Origin: Halomonas sp. CH40 | GTDB lineage: Bacteria; Pseudomonadota; Gammaproteobacteria; Pseudomonadales; Halomonadaceae | Reading direction: 5' to 3' | NCBI GenBank assembly: GCA_041875495.1 | Contig: CP112982.1 | Coordinates: 2,542,001-2,606,000, forward strand | DNA length: 64,000 nt | In this document: positions 52,459 through 62,058 of the stretch, piece after piece | Position numbering within the stretch: the first letter of the stretch is position 1 | How the letters are laid out: the number at the start of each line of letters is the position of its first letter | Made by a program: the position numbers and the translations under genes | The notes under the pieces: model-generated | What the model was told of the DNA's origin: nothing | Database searches by the model: none | Seen by the model: the letters and a program-made list of their open reading frames with translations, nothing else

Positions 52459-54011
52459 AGTTTACGGCCTCTTTCTTGAAGAATTTGGTGATATTTATCA
52501 ATTTTCTTTTTTATGAAAGGCCCTTCAGGTCTTAGCTCCAAAGCCTTTTTCATCACCTTTAAGGCTGTTTCGATTTCACCAGATTCCTCAAAGGACAAAG
52601 CCACCTCTCGTAATATATCGGGACTTTTTTGACCGGGTTTGATACGCTGCTCTATATTATAAAAAGAATTAATCTTTTCCCTTCTTACACTTTCTTGCGC
52701 ACTGTAAGACTTTGCAACTTCATCTACAGAAGGCACTTTTAACATTTCAATTTCAATTCCTTTAACTTTGTTAATCACTTCGACAACGAGATTGAATATG
52801 TGCTGCCAAGGAATGTGGTAGCTAGCAAAATCAGCTCTAGATTTCTCCTCCCCTAGAACATTAATAGTATATCTTTTATCAAATTTTTTTACTGTGCTTG
52901 GATATTCATCAGGAAAAGAGAAAAGTTTTGTATTTGAATGCAACACACCTGGTTTTTTACAGAAGCGAAGTGGCACCATACAACCAGTACCTGCATTTGC
53001 TATAAATACATCAGCGCAGCTACATTTCTTTATTTTATAGCGGTAATCTTTTCCAATTAATGAATAAACTTTACACCTACTGTCAACATTTTTTTCTATT
53101 TGACAAAAAATGGCTTCATCGTCTGAATTTCTAATTTCTTTACCATCAGGAGCTGTCACGCCATCCACATACAGCTCAATATCATCAAAATAGCTCACCA
53201 AGATAGCAACAATATTTTTTACCCCTTCAACCTGTTGCAACCAACTTCTCTTTTGACCTGTAATAGAAAACCAAAGCTTTAAGCTATGCGGTTCATGTGA
53301 AGCTAAGGTGCAACTTTTAGCCGCATTATTATAGATAAAACTTTCCATATTTTCGTTCAGCTCTTTAGCAACACCACTACGAAGCTGGTTGTTACCTACT
53401 GTAGTAGGAAACAAGTAAACGCATTCATTATCTATAGGCAAATCACACTTACTTAAACAAAAAAAAGATTTATCGAAACTAACCTTTTTTGCGCTGCGTT
53501 TAAAATGGATATAATTTTTTAATTGGTCGTAAAAAAAATGATAGGGTGTTGATTGGGAAAGTAAAAATCCATATTTTTTAAATTTTATAATTCTCTGTGG
53601 GTCTAACTTACTTAATTTATTTATCTGATCTAAAATAGGCTTTTTACTAGATAACGAGGTGCGGTAAATTTTTTCCTCAGTGACAACTATATCAATCATG
53701 CCCTCGCATTGACCGAAAACCCATATAAGATCTTTATTTTCACTAAGCATAAAGACAAAATTTGTCATATTAAGCTTGATACTAAAAACTGCTTTAGTTG
53801 CAATATCAGGATATTCTGGATGCGGTAAAATAAAATAGTCATCTTCTATTTTAACATTCCAAATACTCAACAGGCCTTTAATATCTTTATCAAGCTGCAT
53901 CCTTACAATATCACTAAGCTCGTCAAAACCAACCGGATTGAAATCTTCAACTTCTAATTCTTCAGTTACGTTTTCAAGTCTACTTAAAAATCTCTCAACC
54001 AATAAGCTCAT
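52455..54011 (-). CDS. Unrecognised protein with TPR-like C-terminal tail
   Basis: 518 residues that I do not recognise. The composition is markedly richer in Lys, Asn and Ile than the genes to its left, and the DNA is AT-rich, suggesting transfer. No signal peptide or membrane helix is visible. The final ~60 residues (ILREVALSFEESGEIETALK, then KALELRPEGPFIKKKIDKYH) form a TPR-like hairpin shared with two sulfotransferase-like proteins in this window. The middle has Cys-containing stretches such as YKIKKCSCADVFIANAGTGC and a predicted alpha/beta pattern. Large proteins in such clusters often act on the glycan chain, so a glycosyltransferase or modifying enzyme is possible but unproven. It overlaps the aldolase gene by 4 nt. 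Confidence 0.6.
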   Translation of the reverse strand: MSLLVERFLSRLENVTEELEVEDFNPVGFDELSDIVRMQLDKDIKGLLSIWNVKIEDDYFILPHPEYPDIATKAVFSIKLNMTNFVFMLSENKDLIWVFGQCEGMIDIVVTEEKIYRTSLSSKKPILDQINKLSKLDPQRIIKFKKYGFLLSQSTPYHFFYDQLKNYIHFKRSAKKVSFDKSFFCLSKCDLPIDNECVYLFPTTVGNNQLRSGVAKELNENMESFIYNNAAKSCTLASHEPHSLKLWFSITGQKRSWLQQVEGVKNIVAILVSYFDDIELYVDGVTAPDGKEIRNSDDEAIFCQIEKNVDSRCKVYSLIGKDYRYKIKKCSCADVFIANAGTGCMVPLRFCKKPGVLHSNTKLFSFPDEYPSTVKKFDKRYTINVLGEEKSRADFASYHIPWQHIFNLVVEVINKVKGIEIEMLKVPSVDEVAKSYSAQESVRREKINSFYNIEQRIKPGQKSPDILREVALSFEESGEIETALKVMKKALELRPEGPFIKKKIDKYHQILQERGRKL

Positions 54012-54153
54012 ATCACCTGCCTATAGATTTATAAAACATGGAAAAACTTTATTAACCATTACCTCTTGAAAACACTTTAAAGTAGCACTCAAAATCAACC
54101 TTTAACAAAAAGAAATCTAAAAATCTATAAAACAACCAAATACCAACCACAAA

Positions 54154-55335
54154 TTAATTTTTTTCAGCATCCATGTTATCTTTATACTCTAGCATTTTCT
54201 TTTTTAGCAAAGCACCATTAGGCCTTAATTTAAGCGCAAGCTGCATAAGCTCAGATGCCTGTTTTACATTTTCTGACTCCAAAACTATTGCTGCGTCTCT
54301 AATAACATCAATTTCTTTTGGCATAACATCTTGATAACATGAGAAGAAGGTCTCAAGAGCAACCTTATATCCATCTTCTAGCTTTCTCCCTTCACCATAA
54401 TATTCAAAATTAAAGTCAAAAAGCTTTTTTCTTTCAAACCATTTTTCTGCAACATTTTTATTTATTTTTTCAAAATATCCTTGTATCTCTTTTGCTAAAT
54501 TAGAACTAGGGGAACAGCCTTTACCAATAAACTCTTGATCTACTAACTGCAATAATCTAACTTTAAATGGCACACCGCTAATATTAAAACCATAGTTATA
54601 TTTATTTGAAAGCCGAAGAATTTCCTGCCCAAAAGGAGTTAGTGATTCATTTAAATTTTTTACTTTATCAAAGTGGTAAAGATCGCCATCAAAACCAACA
54701 ACATCAAAAAAATCATCAACAATGTCTCCATTTAGCATTGTATTTCTATCGAAAATACGCACACTTATATCACTTCCCCCAAAAACCTGACTCCACTTAT
54801 TAAGTAGATCATCGTAATTATAATAGGGGTTGCTTGATTGACAATGTCTTTTCAGAAAATCGTAAAACTCTGAACTACTACCTGACCTTAGATTAGTAGA
54901 ATACAATGAGACTGCCATATCTACCTGAGGGCGTAGATACACAACAACTTTAATCTCTTCAAAAAGCGGCCTTAGTATTTTTCTTACATTTTCCACTTCG
55001 TTTTTGCTTACACATCTAGAATGAAAGTGCTCACTTGATAGAATAACTGTGTGGTAACCGTCCTCTAATCTTTCAATCTCTTCCGTAAAGCGCGCAACTA
55101 ACTCCTTATCAAAACGCCCTCTTTTTTCTTGTGAATCAATACCTTTATCATAATAATAATCATCAAGCTTTCCAAACTCCATTGAGCAAGAAGCAAGACC
55201 ACGATTGTTACCAACTCCTACACTCTCAGGTATATAGTAACCTTTTTCCAAAAAAGCAGGTCTGTTTTTCACAAGAAAATTCTGGAGTGTAGTTGTGCCT
55301 GTTTTCTCTGTGCCTATGTGAAGTATCGCTTTCAT
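54154..55335 (-). CDS. Sulfotransferase-like protein with TPR-like C-terminal tail
   Basis: 393 residues from the ATG at 55335, 2 nt after the stop of the upstream glycosyltransferase; a GTG five codons earlier would also be in frame. AILHIGTEKTGTTTLQNFLV (about residues 3-22) is a canonical 5'-PSB loop of PAPS sulfotransferases. IKVVVYLRPQVDMAVSLYST carries the R...S pair for the 3'-phosphate. The C-terminal ~50 residues (RDAAIVLESENVKQASELMQ, then LKLRPNGALLKKKMLEYK) match the tails of 46942-48297 and 52455-54011. The DNA is AT-rich. It probably sulfates the polysaccharide assembled by the neighbouring glycosyltransferases. Confidence 0.82.
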   Translation of the reverse strand: MKAILHIGTEKTGTTTLQNFLVKNRPAFLEKGYYIPESVGVGNNRGLASCSMEFGKLDDYYYDKGIDSQEKRGRFDKELVARFTEEIERLEDGYHTVILSSEHFHSRCVSKNEVENVRKILRPLFEEIKVVVYLRPQVDMAVSLYSTNLRSGSSSEFYDFLKRHCQSSNPYYNYDDLLNKWSQVFGGSDISVRIFDRNTMLNGDIVDDFFDVVGFDGDLYHFDKVKNLNESLTPFGQEILRLSNKYNYGFNISGVPFKVRLLQLVDQEFIGKGCSPSSNLAKEIQGYFEKINKNVAEKWFERKKLFDFNFEYYGEGRKLEDGYKVALETFFSCYQDVMPKEIDVIRDAAIVLESENVKQASELMQLALKLRPNGALLKKKMLEYKDNMDAEKN

Positions 55336-55337
55336 AG

Positions 55338-56615
55338 TTATACTGAACACTCCATATAAATTCTTTTATACTCATCTGCACTTTCTCTATACGTCAAAGG
55401 AGCCTGAATATTTTCATACAGAGTTAGCCACTCCTCATCCTGCATACTGGCGGCTTTTTGCAGCACCTGTGCCAGGCTAAGCGGGTTGCGTGCTTCAAAA
55501 TGCAGACCATCAACGCCGTGAGTAACTTTTTCCTGCATGCCGCCGATATCAGACGCTATGACGGGCCTTCCGTTCACAAAGGCTTCCTGAATCACCATAG
55601 GGGAGTTCTCCCACCAGATGGAGGGGATCAGCACCCAATCAACATTGCGCATCCGCTCGGTCACCTGGAACGGCTCATAAGGGCCCACCCAGCGAAGTAC
55701 GCCTTCTGCAATCAACTTGTTGGCCATTGCCTGCACACGCTCTTTGAATTCACCTTCCTGATGCTCAAAGTTGGCGCCATGCACTTCCACCACGATGGCC
55801 TTGCGCTCTTTCTTCTTCATCGCCAGCAGGGCTTCCATAAGGATATCAATTCCCTTGAAAGGGTTGATCTGACCGAAGAAGGCAATGCGTTTGCGGGTTT
55901 CTTCTTCCTGCAGCGGGCGCGGCGGCAGTTTTGGCTCGGGTGACTGACCATTCTCAATCACGCTGATCTTGTCTTCTGGCAGCCCCCATTCAACATAGCG
56001 CTGTTTAAGAAAATGGGAAGGCGATACAAAATGATCCACATAATCAAAATGCTGGCCAATAAAGCTGCGCCTGAGCCAGAACTGCTCTTTTGAAAACTCC
56101 GGCATGCAACGGTGGCAATCCTCAATGGAAGAGCGAAAGCACAGCTTGTTAGAGCCACGCTTGACCATCTGCCCCTGCTGATGACAGATCGCCATATACT
56201 CATGCAGGGTCAGCACCACACGAATCGAAGGATCTTCCTCCTTGATGATGCGCAGCAGCTCAATACCCAGATGAAAGTAGTGATGTAAGTTCACCACGGT
56301 CGGCTTCAGGGTGCGAATCAGCTGACGAAAGTCATTCCATATCGCATAGCTGTTAGCGGCTTTCATCAAAAAGGAGTTACCCAATGATTGCTGCCACAGG
56401 TATTCATTTTCACGCCTGACGGTAAAAGCGCCGGTTGGCCCATTGCCGCTATCATGGCGAGCGATAAACCAAGCCTGTTCAACACTGGCATCATCACGCA
56501 ACGCCTTGAACAGGTTGTAGGCGGCCAGCTCACCGCCACCCAATGAAAAATCCGGATGGCCATGCGCCATTACCAATACACGCTGCGGGCGAGCCTGGCT
56601 TGCGATTGAATCCAT
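55338..56615 (-). CDS. Family 4-type (group 1) glycosyltransferase
   Basis: 425 residues starting MDSIASQARPQRVLVMAHGH at 56615, with AAGGAG 9 nt upstream; the longer open frame to 56693 overlaps the previous gene and lacks support. It has a GT-B fold: the N-terminal half has GGGELAAYNLFKAL and VVNLHHYFHLGIELLRII. The C-terminal half has KRIAFFGQINPFKGIDILMEA, then WVLIPSIWWENSPMVIQEAFVNGRPVIA (E-x7-E region, here E-N-S-P...E) and HGVDGLHFEARNPLSLAQVL. It is a retaining GT4-like enzyme of a surface polysaccharide pathway; sugars are unknown. A CHRCMP segment may bind a metal. Confidence 0.88.
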   Translation of the reverse strand: MDSIASQARPQRVLVMAHGHPDFSLGGGELAAYNLFKALRDDASVEQAWFIARHDSGNGPTGAFTVRRENEYLWQQSLGNSFLMKAANSYAIWNDFRQLIRTLKPTVVNLHHYFHLGIELLRIIKEEDPSIRVVLTLHEYMAICHQQGQMVKRGSNKLCFRSSIEDCHRCMPEFSKEQFWLRRSFIGQHFDYVDHFVSPSHFLKQRYVEWGLPEDKISVIENGQSPEPKLPPRPLQEEETRKRIAFFGQINPFKGIDILMEALLAMKKKERKAIVVEVHGANFEHQEGEFKERVQAMANKLIAEGVLRWVGPYEPFQVTERMRNVDWVLIPSIWWENSPMVIQEAFVNGRPVIASDIGGMQEKVTHGVDGLHFEARNPLSLAQVLQKAASMQDEEWLTLYENIQAPLTYRESADEYKRIYMECSV

Positions 56616-56628
56616 GAAAAAACGCTCC

Positions 56629-58497
56629 TTAACTAAATGACTGCATGACGGAATGGATCTTCTCGCCCCAACGCTTGGTGTGTCGCCAGGCATTGAATCG
56701 TACCACTAGTGTACGGAAAGACGTATCACCCAAGGATGAGAAAGACTGGCGCTCAAGATGCACCAGAGAGACACCCGGTACATAGCCAATCTGATAGCCT
56801 GCATTCAGCACCTGCAAGCAGAGATCAGAATCCTCAAAATCACCAATCAGGTAACCTTCATTCAACCCGCCTAGCTCATCATACAAAGAACGCTGCATCA
56901 TCACGCAAGCGCCAGTCACTGCTGGTTTATCAATAATATCCACGCCCTCGGGCACATTATCCAGTTCCGGGGCAAGGCCCGCCATAGGGTGCTTATTCAA
57001 CCACACCTGCCAGGACTGCGAATAGAAAAACACCATGCCCGCATGTTGCAAGCCACCTTCCGGGTTCAACAGCCGCGCACCCAGCAGACCATAACGCGGG
57101 TTTTCATCCAGCAGGGTGCTCATCTGGCCCACCCAACCCGGAGACGTGGGAAAAGCATCACTGTTCAGCAGCAACACCTGGCGCCCCTGGCTGACACTCA
57201 CCCCCAGATTGTTGGCACCGGAGAACCCGCGGTTGCGATGCCCCCATACCACCTTAAACGGCACGTTATACAGCCGATGCAGGTTTTCCACTTCATTGGA
57301 AATGGCAGTCAAGATCCGAGGGTCATCCACTACATAAATAATCTCGGTGGATGCCAGCAGCTCCGCATCCTGGGAAAATGCCAACAACTGGTGCTCAACA
57401 AAATCCCAGCGGCTGTATAGCGGAATAATCAGGCTAACGTCTGGAAACGCTGGCGGGTTACCCAGGGTCATGATGTCCGGGGCTTTCTGATTATCCGCAA
57501 ACGCCTGATCACGCTCTGCCAACAGCGTTTCAATCAGCTCGCCTTCCCAACCATTGAACCGCTCATTAATCTTCTCAGCAGGCGTTGCCACACCAAATGC
57601 CCAGCGTGCATAGCCTTCAGGGTCTGCGGGAACTTCATCGGCATCACACTGTGCCAACGTCATCGCTTGCTGCGTTTGCGGATGATAAGCCACCAGACGA
57701 AGGCTGGATGGCACAGGCAACGCAAACGGCCAAGGTGCCACAAAGCCCGCATCAACAGTGCGTTGGCCAAACGTATCGCGGAACAGGCTCACAATATCTT
57801 CACGCTGATAACGCAGGGAGTTTTCCAGGTTCACGCCATTACCCTGACTATCGACACCCCAGACCTGCCAACCAGGTTGGGTAACCGTCCAACCCGCTAT
57901 TAAGCCACTGCGGTGGGGGATCATCCCAAAATCATCCAGATGCGCGACGGCTTTCAATGGGTCTGGCGCTAACCAGGTGGCAGCTGCCAGAAAGTCGGGC
58001 TGGGCATGCTGCGCAGCTCCTGGCCGAGCTGAAGGCCTGGAACTCGCGATATTCACGCCATCTTGATCAGGTGAGGCCATAAAGCTTTCTAACGCCGGTA
58101 GGGTGAAAACAACCGGTGCGCCCTTCTCTTGCAGATGACAAACCAGTAAAGGCGTATCGTTGCCATCATGCTCGCTGAACCATTCAAGGCAAAAACCCTG
58201 GCTTGTAAGGCCAGGGTTTGAATCTTGCATACTGATGGCGACATCTTCTCTCACATGGAAAGTAAGCGATGCCTCTACCGCACCACGATCCATGTGCAGC
58301 TCTATAGCCGGGGCATCACTATAGGTTGCAATCCAGCCTTCCACCCAATAGCAACCGCCACGCCTTTTAAGTTGATCCACCTTGACCGCTGCCTGAGGCT
58401 TACCCTCCCTGGAAACGACGTAAGGCGCACGAGTCACATCATGGAGCTGCGCTTGCGACGCCTTAGCGGCTTTTTTTGCTGACATACGCTTAAGCAT
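56629..58497 (-). CDS. Family 2 glycosyltransferase with N-terminal extension
   Basis: 622 residues. A ~330-residue N-terminal region of unknown role (WVEGWIATYSDAPAIELHMD and others) precedes a single GT2 domain (about 365-600): VSLIIPLYSRWDFVEHQLLAF, IIYVVDDPRILTAI, GFSGANNLGVSVSQGRQVLLL, NSDAFPTSPGWVGQM and VTGACVMMQRSLYDELGGLN. FEDSDLCLQVLNAGYQIGYV closes the domain. The N-terminal part resembles those of other long glycosyltransferases in this window. It stops 13 nt before the GT4 start, so the two are an operon. Confidence 0.86.
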   Translation of the reverse strand: MLKRMSAKKAAKASQAQLHDVTRAPYVVSREGKPQAAVKVDQLKRRGGCYWVEGWIATYSDAPAIELHMDRGAVEASLTFHVREDVAISMQDSNPGLTSQGFCLEWFSEHDGNDTPLLVCHLQEKGAPVVFTLPALESFMASPDQDGVNIASSRPSARPGAAQHAQPDFLAAATWLAPDPLKAVAHLDDFGMIPHRSGLIAGWTVTQPGWQVWGVDSQGNGVNLENSLRYQREDIVSLFRDTFGQRTVDAGFVAPWPFALPVPSSLRLVAYHPQTQQAMTLAQCDADEVPADPEGYARWAFGVATPAEKINERFNGWEGELIETLLAERDQAFADNQKAPDIMTLGNPPAFPDVSLIIPLYSRWDFVEHQLLAFSQDAELLASTEIIYVVDDPRILTAISNEVENLHRLYNVPFKVVWGHRNRGFSGANNLGVSVSQGRQVLLLNSDAFPTSPGWVGQMSTLLDENPRYGLLGARLLNPEGGLQHAGMVFFYSQSWQVWLNKHPMAGLAPELDNVPEGVDIIDKPAVTGACVMMQRSLYDELGGLNEGYLIGDFEDSDLCLQVLNAGYQIGYVPGVSLVHLERQSFSSLGDTSFRTLVVRFNAWRHTKRWGEKIHSVMQSFS

Positions 58498-58573
58498 AAA
58501 TCCTTTTCAACCTCATTATTCAAAAAGGCACCGGCAGCCAATGTAGCTTGCGATTGCCTATCAACCAGCTGTT

Positions 58574-59176
58574 TTACTTAGCCAAAGGGTACGCTGTACG
58601 GCCTTCCTCAATACCGCGCATGATAAAATGCAACAATGGGTTTAGTTGGTTATTGTACACATCCGGGTATTCAAGGTAATACGCCATCGAGTTGAATAAC
58701 GGCCCAGCGGGGCGCCCCTCAAAACCACCAAACAAGAGGTAATGCATGGCAGGGTCATCAGCAAAATCGCTATCCTTGAGGTCAGGGTACTGTTCAAGAT
58801 ACCAGGCACCATCAAAAAATTCAGAATCACGAATCATCTGGATGTAAGGCAACAGGCGCTCGCGCTCTTCCTGAAGCACCTTCAATACCACAAAGCTATC
58901 CAGCTTCTCTTGCGGATAAGGCGCATCACTGACGATGGCCACAGGCTTCTTAGCCTCCTCGCCTGCCTCACCAGCACCGGCCACGGCTTCTTGCGATTGG
59001 CCTGCCAGCGCATTGATTTTCTCTTCCAGCCCAGCAAGTGTTTGTTGCAAAGTAGCCATGGAATCCCCCATGGCTTGCTGCTGAACCTGCATTTGCTTGA
59101 GTGACTCTTCTTTACTGGCCAACTCAGCCTTTAAGGTGGCAGCCTGCTGCGTCAGAGCTTCAATACTTTCGGACAT
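58574..59176 (-). CDS. Coiled-coil protein with two YPD-type repeats of glycan clusters
   Basis: 200 residues. Residues 1-62 form a coiled coil (LKAELASKEESLKQMQVQQQ, then MATLQQTLAGLEEKINAL), followed by an Ala/Glu linker. The C-terminal part has two related repeats: FFDGAWYLEQYPDLKDSDF..HYLLFGGFEGRPAGPLF and MAYYLEYPDVYNNQLNPLLHFIMRGIEEGR. Such F-D-YYL--YPDV---PL-HY---G--EGR repeats are usually found attached to bacterial glycosyltransferases. Here they stand alone with a coiled coil, suggesting a scaffold or chain-length component. It is on the same strand as the GT2 gene, 76 nt upstream. Function is inferred only from neighbours. Confidence 0.7.
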   Translation of the reverse strand: MSESIEALTQQAATLKAELASKEESLKQMQVQQQAMGDSMATLQQTLAGLEEKINALAGQSQEAVAGAGEAGEEAKKPVAIVSDAPYPQEKLDSFVVLKVLQEERERLLPYIQMIRDSEFFDGAWYLEQYPDLKDSDFADDPAMHYLLFGGFEGRPAGPLFNSMAYYLEYPDVYNNQLNPLLHFIMRGIEEGRTAYPLAK

Positions 59177-59448
59177 CGTTATACCTTTTTGCTTTAATGT
59201 TTGAGTGGCTACAATTGCTGTTTAGTAATCAAGACACAATCATGAGTAAAAAACTTCCCTTAAGCCTATTTATCGTCTAATATCCCGGTTATTATCTTTG
59301 AAAATAACATTTATAAAAAACACGCCTAAAAATAAATACCAATAGTTTTCTAAAACACAGTATAAAATGCGTTAAACATGGAGCATAAAAAATAAAAAGA
59401 TATTATTTTACTATATTTTTTAAATACGTGGCAGCATAACATTTTTTA

Positions 59449-61998
59449 TTAGTTATGCAAAACACCACCCTGGATACTTATAAGCAAGACTGCTCCTGCT
59501 AGTTCTGGATAAATATTTTCTGGTAAATTTAGGACAAACTGAGGGTCGTTACCGGTACTAACAAAAGCCACATGATCATTATCTAAAGCAGAAATTTTCA
59601 ACTGGCCTATTTGAGTTAGTATAGAAGTACTAAAATCCCATTGCCAAATCACTTCATCAGCTTTGTTCCTAAGCAACATACTACTTACTAACAAATAAGC
59701 GGGGCAATTAGTGAAGTCAATTCGCAGACCTGTAAATGTCCCTTTCAAATCAGGCAACTCAAGAGAGACTCTCGCCTTTCCACCACTTAGCAACCAGCTG
59801 CTTTTTACAGCATTCGCTTCACTAAACCCTTTATTCTCAATTGACCAATACAAAGTAATATTGGTAGACTCACTTATAGGAGAGCCTGTTTTTCGAACTT
59901 TAAGGGAACTAAATTCATAAGGGTTGTTCGGCATTTTATCAGGCTGAGGTTGACCTTGAGCTTGGTTTGACAAACGCTCAATCACTGGCATGAAGTAGAA
60001 ATAATCTTTTTCTGACAAAGACATCTTTAGTTCATCCATGAGTTTATCAATAAGCACATTAGGCTCTATAAATTTACTAAGCTCAGGCATAGAAATACTT
60101 GTTAATGTAGAGAGCGTAACTACCAAGCCACGATAAACCACTAAAGCTAAAGGCAGCGGTTGTTCTTCAACCCACTCCAAATCAATAAAAGACCAAGTAC
60201 CATCAGACTGTAGAATTAGATTTCTAGGTATGGCATCAATAAAGTGACCTGGAAGCCATTCGCGATAATCTGTACCAAATAGATTAAAAGACATTTCATT
60301 AGGTTCAACTCGATGATCACGTAAGGCTTCTACCCATGGCAAACACCAATGAAGTATATCTTTTAAAGACCAGTTTGGTCGTTGAATTACACGATGTAAT
60401 AAATCTGAATGTAGCGAGCCTGGCAAGTAAGTTTCTGGAGTTTTGGTTTCAAGTGCTAGTGTAGCCAATGTATTCAATAAAGATTGACGACGAATAGTAA
60501 TCTTTTTCTTCTCTTCAACTACAAAATCAATTTGTTGACTATATTCACCGGCACGATTGGGAGAAAAATAACTAGCTAAGACCTTTTTATCTACAAAACT
60601 TGAAGTTTCTAAACTAGCAACGAATAGGTGTGAGTTAGCCAAATCTGCTGTTAGTCCATTTCGAACTACAAGCGGCCAAGCGCGCTCAAGGCTAAAAGTA
60701 GGGTCTGGTATTTTCTGTTTATCATAAGGTGCGGAGTTAGATAGCAAGGTTCCTAAATTCCAGCCAGGGATTTTTTTCTTATGACCTGAAGGATGAACTA
60801 CTAACATTGGCAGCTTGTAGTCAGGGAAAGGTAGAAAAGTTTCAACCTGACTAAAGCCAGCTTCCTGAATGCGCTCTTTTAGCTCTTGATGACCAAAAGT
60901 AATTGCAGACTCATCTGTATAAAGATCATTAATCCCTGACATAATGCCAACGCCATGATCTTCAGGTGCACCTGCAAAATATTTAAGGCCTAGTTGGTTT
61001 TCAATGGCTACCAGTAAAACGCCGCTAGGTTTGAGATAAGACTTTGCTCGCTCTAACACAGCCTGTATCGGATCTTCTGCATCAACAAAGACTTGCGAAT
61101 ACTCCAGTACACCAATCAATGTAACCACATCGAAAGCCCCTTGAAGGGGTAAGTCTTGCAGACGGTCAGCAACTATCGTCACTGTATTCAAGTCTCTGGT
61201 GCGTGCTGCTGCAATCTCCGCACGCCTTAGAGATCCTTCCAAAGCCACAACTTCCGCACCGAGCTCACCTAAATAACGCGTGATTGCACCACAGCCACAA
61301 CCTAGCTCTAACACTTTAGAAGAGGCCAGCGTTGAAGCTAAAGGACGTAAGAGATTTACACGGTCTGCTGAGAAGTGATAGGTGGAAGGCCAATCCGTTT
61401 GATGTTGAATCAAATCCTTAGAAAAGAGACTGACATCAGTAGAGGTATGCACCACATTAAGCAAGCGATCCTCAATCTCATCACCATCTGAATAATCTAT
61501 GCTTTGGGCAGCAGGCCGGTGCCAAAAACCTAAAGCATCATTAAAGACATATTGCTTAGACCATTCAGGATGGCTCTTAGCCCATTGATAATTTGGCGCC
61601 TTAAACTCAATCGGTAATAGCGCAGTAGAGTTTGAGCGTTTATCAACCAGCGCTGGCAAAGCCAAATCACCTAACGCCAACTCAGCAGACGTCTTATACC
61701 AGCTCTGGGCAGCGTCAGATTTTACTGAACCATCAACAAGATCACGAGCCCGGCCTAAGCTAAGTGCAGCACCACTAAGCAACATTGCTGCGAGCTTCTT
61801 ATTATCCATTTTTTTTGAAACTGATTTTATTAAATTTTCAGCCTCCTGAATTTTTCCTAACTGAAAAAAACTCAATCCTCGATAACAAGATATCAGATCA
61901 TATTGTGTTGAGTCACAACATTCATTGCTTTCCAGAGAAGCTAGAGTCTCCCAAGCACCCAACTGCCAGGAAGCACTCTCAAAATCAGATAAAATCAA
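59449..61998 (-). CDS. Methyltransferase-kinase fusion, WbdD-like candidate chain terminator
   Basis: 849 residues from a TTG at 61998 with GAGG 9 nt upstream. An N-terminal helical, TPR-like part (1-~110) is followed by a SAM methyltransferase (about 215-390): VLELGCGCGAITRYLGELGA, VVALEGSLRRAE, FDVVTLIGVLEYSQ. A kinase-like part (about 480-640) has PGHFIDAIPRNLILQSDG and WSFIDLEWVEE, positioned like the catalytic HxDxxPxN loop and metal Asp of aminoglycoside-type kinases. A ~150-residue beta-rich C-terminus may bind sugar. A methyltransferase plus kinase in one protein is the architecture of WbdD, which caps O-polysaccharides with methyl phosphate. Capping here is inference. The DNA is AT-rich. 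The 272-bp gap to its left shows no gene. Confidence 0.68.
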   Translation of the reverse strand: MILSDFESASWQLGAWETLASLESNECCDSTQYDLISCYRGLSFFQLGKIQEAENLIKSVSKKMDNKKLAAMLLSGAALSLGRARDLVDGSVKSDAAQSWYKTSAELALGDLALPALVDKRSNSTALLPIEFKAPNYQWAKSHPEWSKQYVFNDALGFWHRPAAQSIDYSDGDEIEDRLLNVVHTSTDVSLFSKDLIQHQTDWPSTYHFSADRVNLLRPLASTLASSKVLELGCGCGAITRYLGELGAEVVALEGSLRRAEIAAARTRDLNTVTIVADRLQDLPLQGAFDVVTLIGVLEYSQVFVDAEDPIQAVLERAKSYLKPSGVLLVAIENQLGLKYFAGAPEDHGVGIMSGINDLYTDESAITFGHQELKERIQEAGFSQVETFLPFPDYKLPMLVVHPSGHKKKIPGWNLGTLLSNSAPYDKQKIPDPTFSLERAWPLVVRNGLTADLANSHLFVASLETSSFVDKKVLASYFSPNRAGEYSQQIDFVVEEKKKITIRRQSLLNTLATLALETKTPETYLPGSLHSDLLHRVIQRPNWSLKDILHWCLPWVEALRDHRVEPNEMSFNLFGTDYREWLPGHFIDAIPRNLILQSDGTWSFIDLEWVEEQPLPLALVVYRGLVVTLSTLTSISMPELSKFIEPNVLIDKLMDELKMSLSEKDYFYFMPVIERLSNQAQGQPQPDKMPNNPYEFSSLKVRKTGSPISESTNITLYWSIENKGFSEANAVKSSWLLSGGKARVSLELPDLKGTFTGLRIDFTNCPAYLLVSSMLLRNKADEVIWQWDFSTSILTQIGQLKISALDNDHVAFVSTGNDPQFVLNLPENIYPELAGAVLLISIQGGVLHN

Positions 61999-62012
61999 AG
62001 CTACTTACCTCA

Positions 62013-62040
62013 CACTTGGATGATAACACTTGGATGATAA
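62013..62040. repeat. 14-bp tandem duplication upstream of the methyltransferase-kinase gene
   Basis: CACTTGGATGATAA occurs twice in direct succession, 15-42 bp upstream of the TTG start of the methyltransferase-kinase gene. It may alter promoter or leader spacing. Confidence 0.7.
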
Positions 62041-62058
62041 CTTTATTTTCTTTATCAT

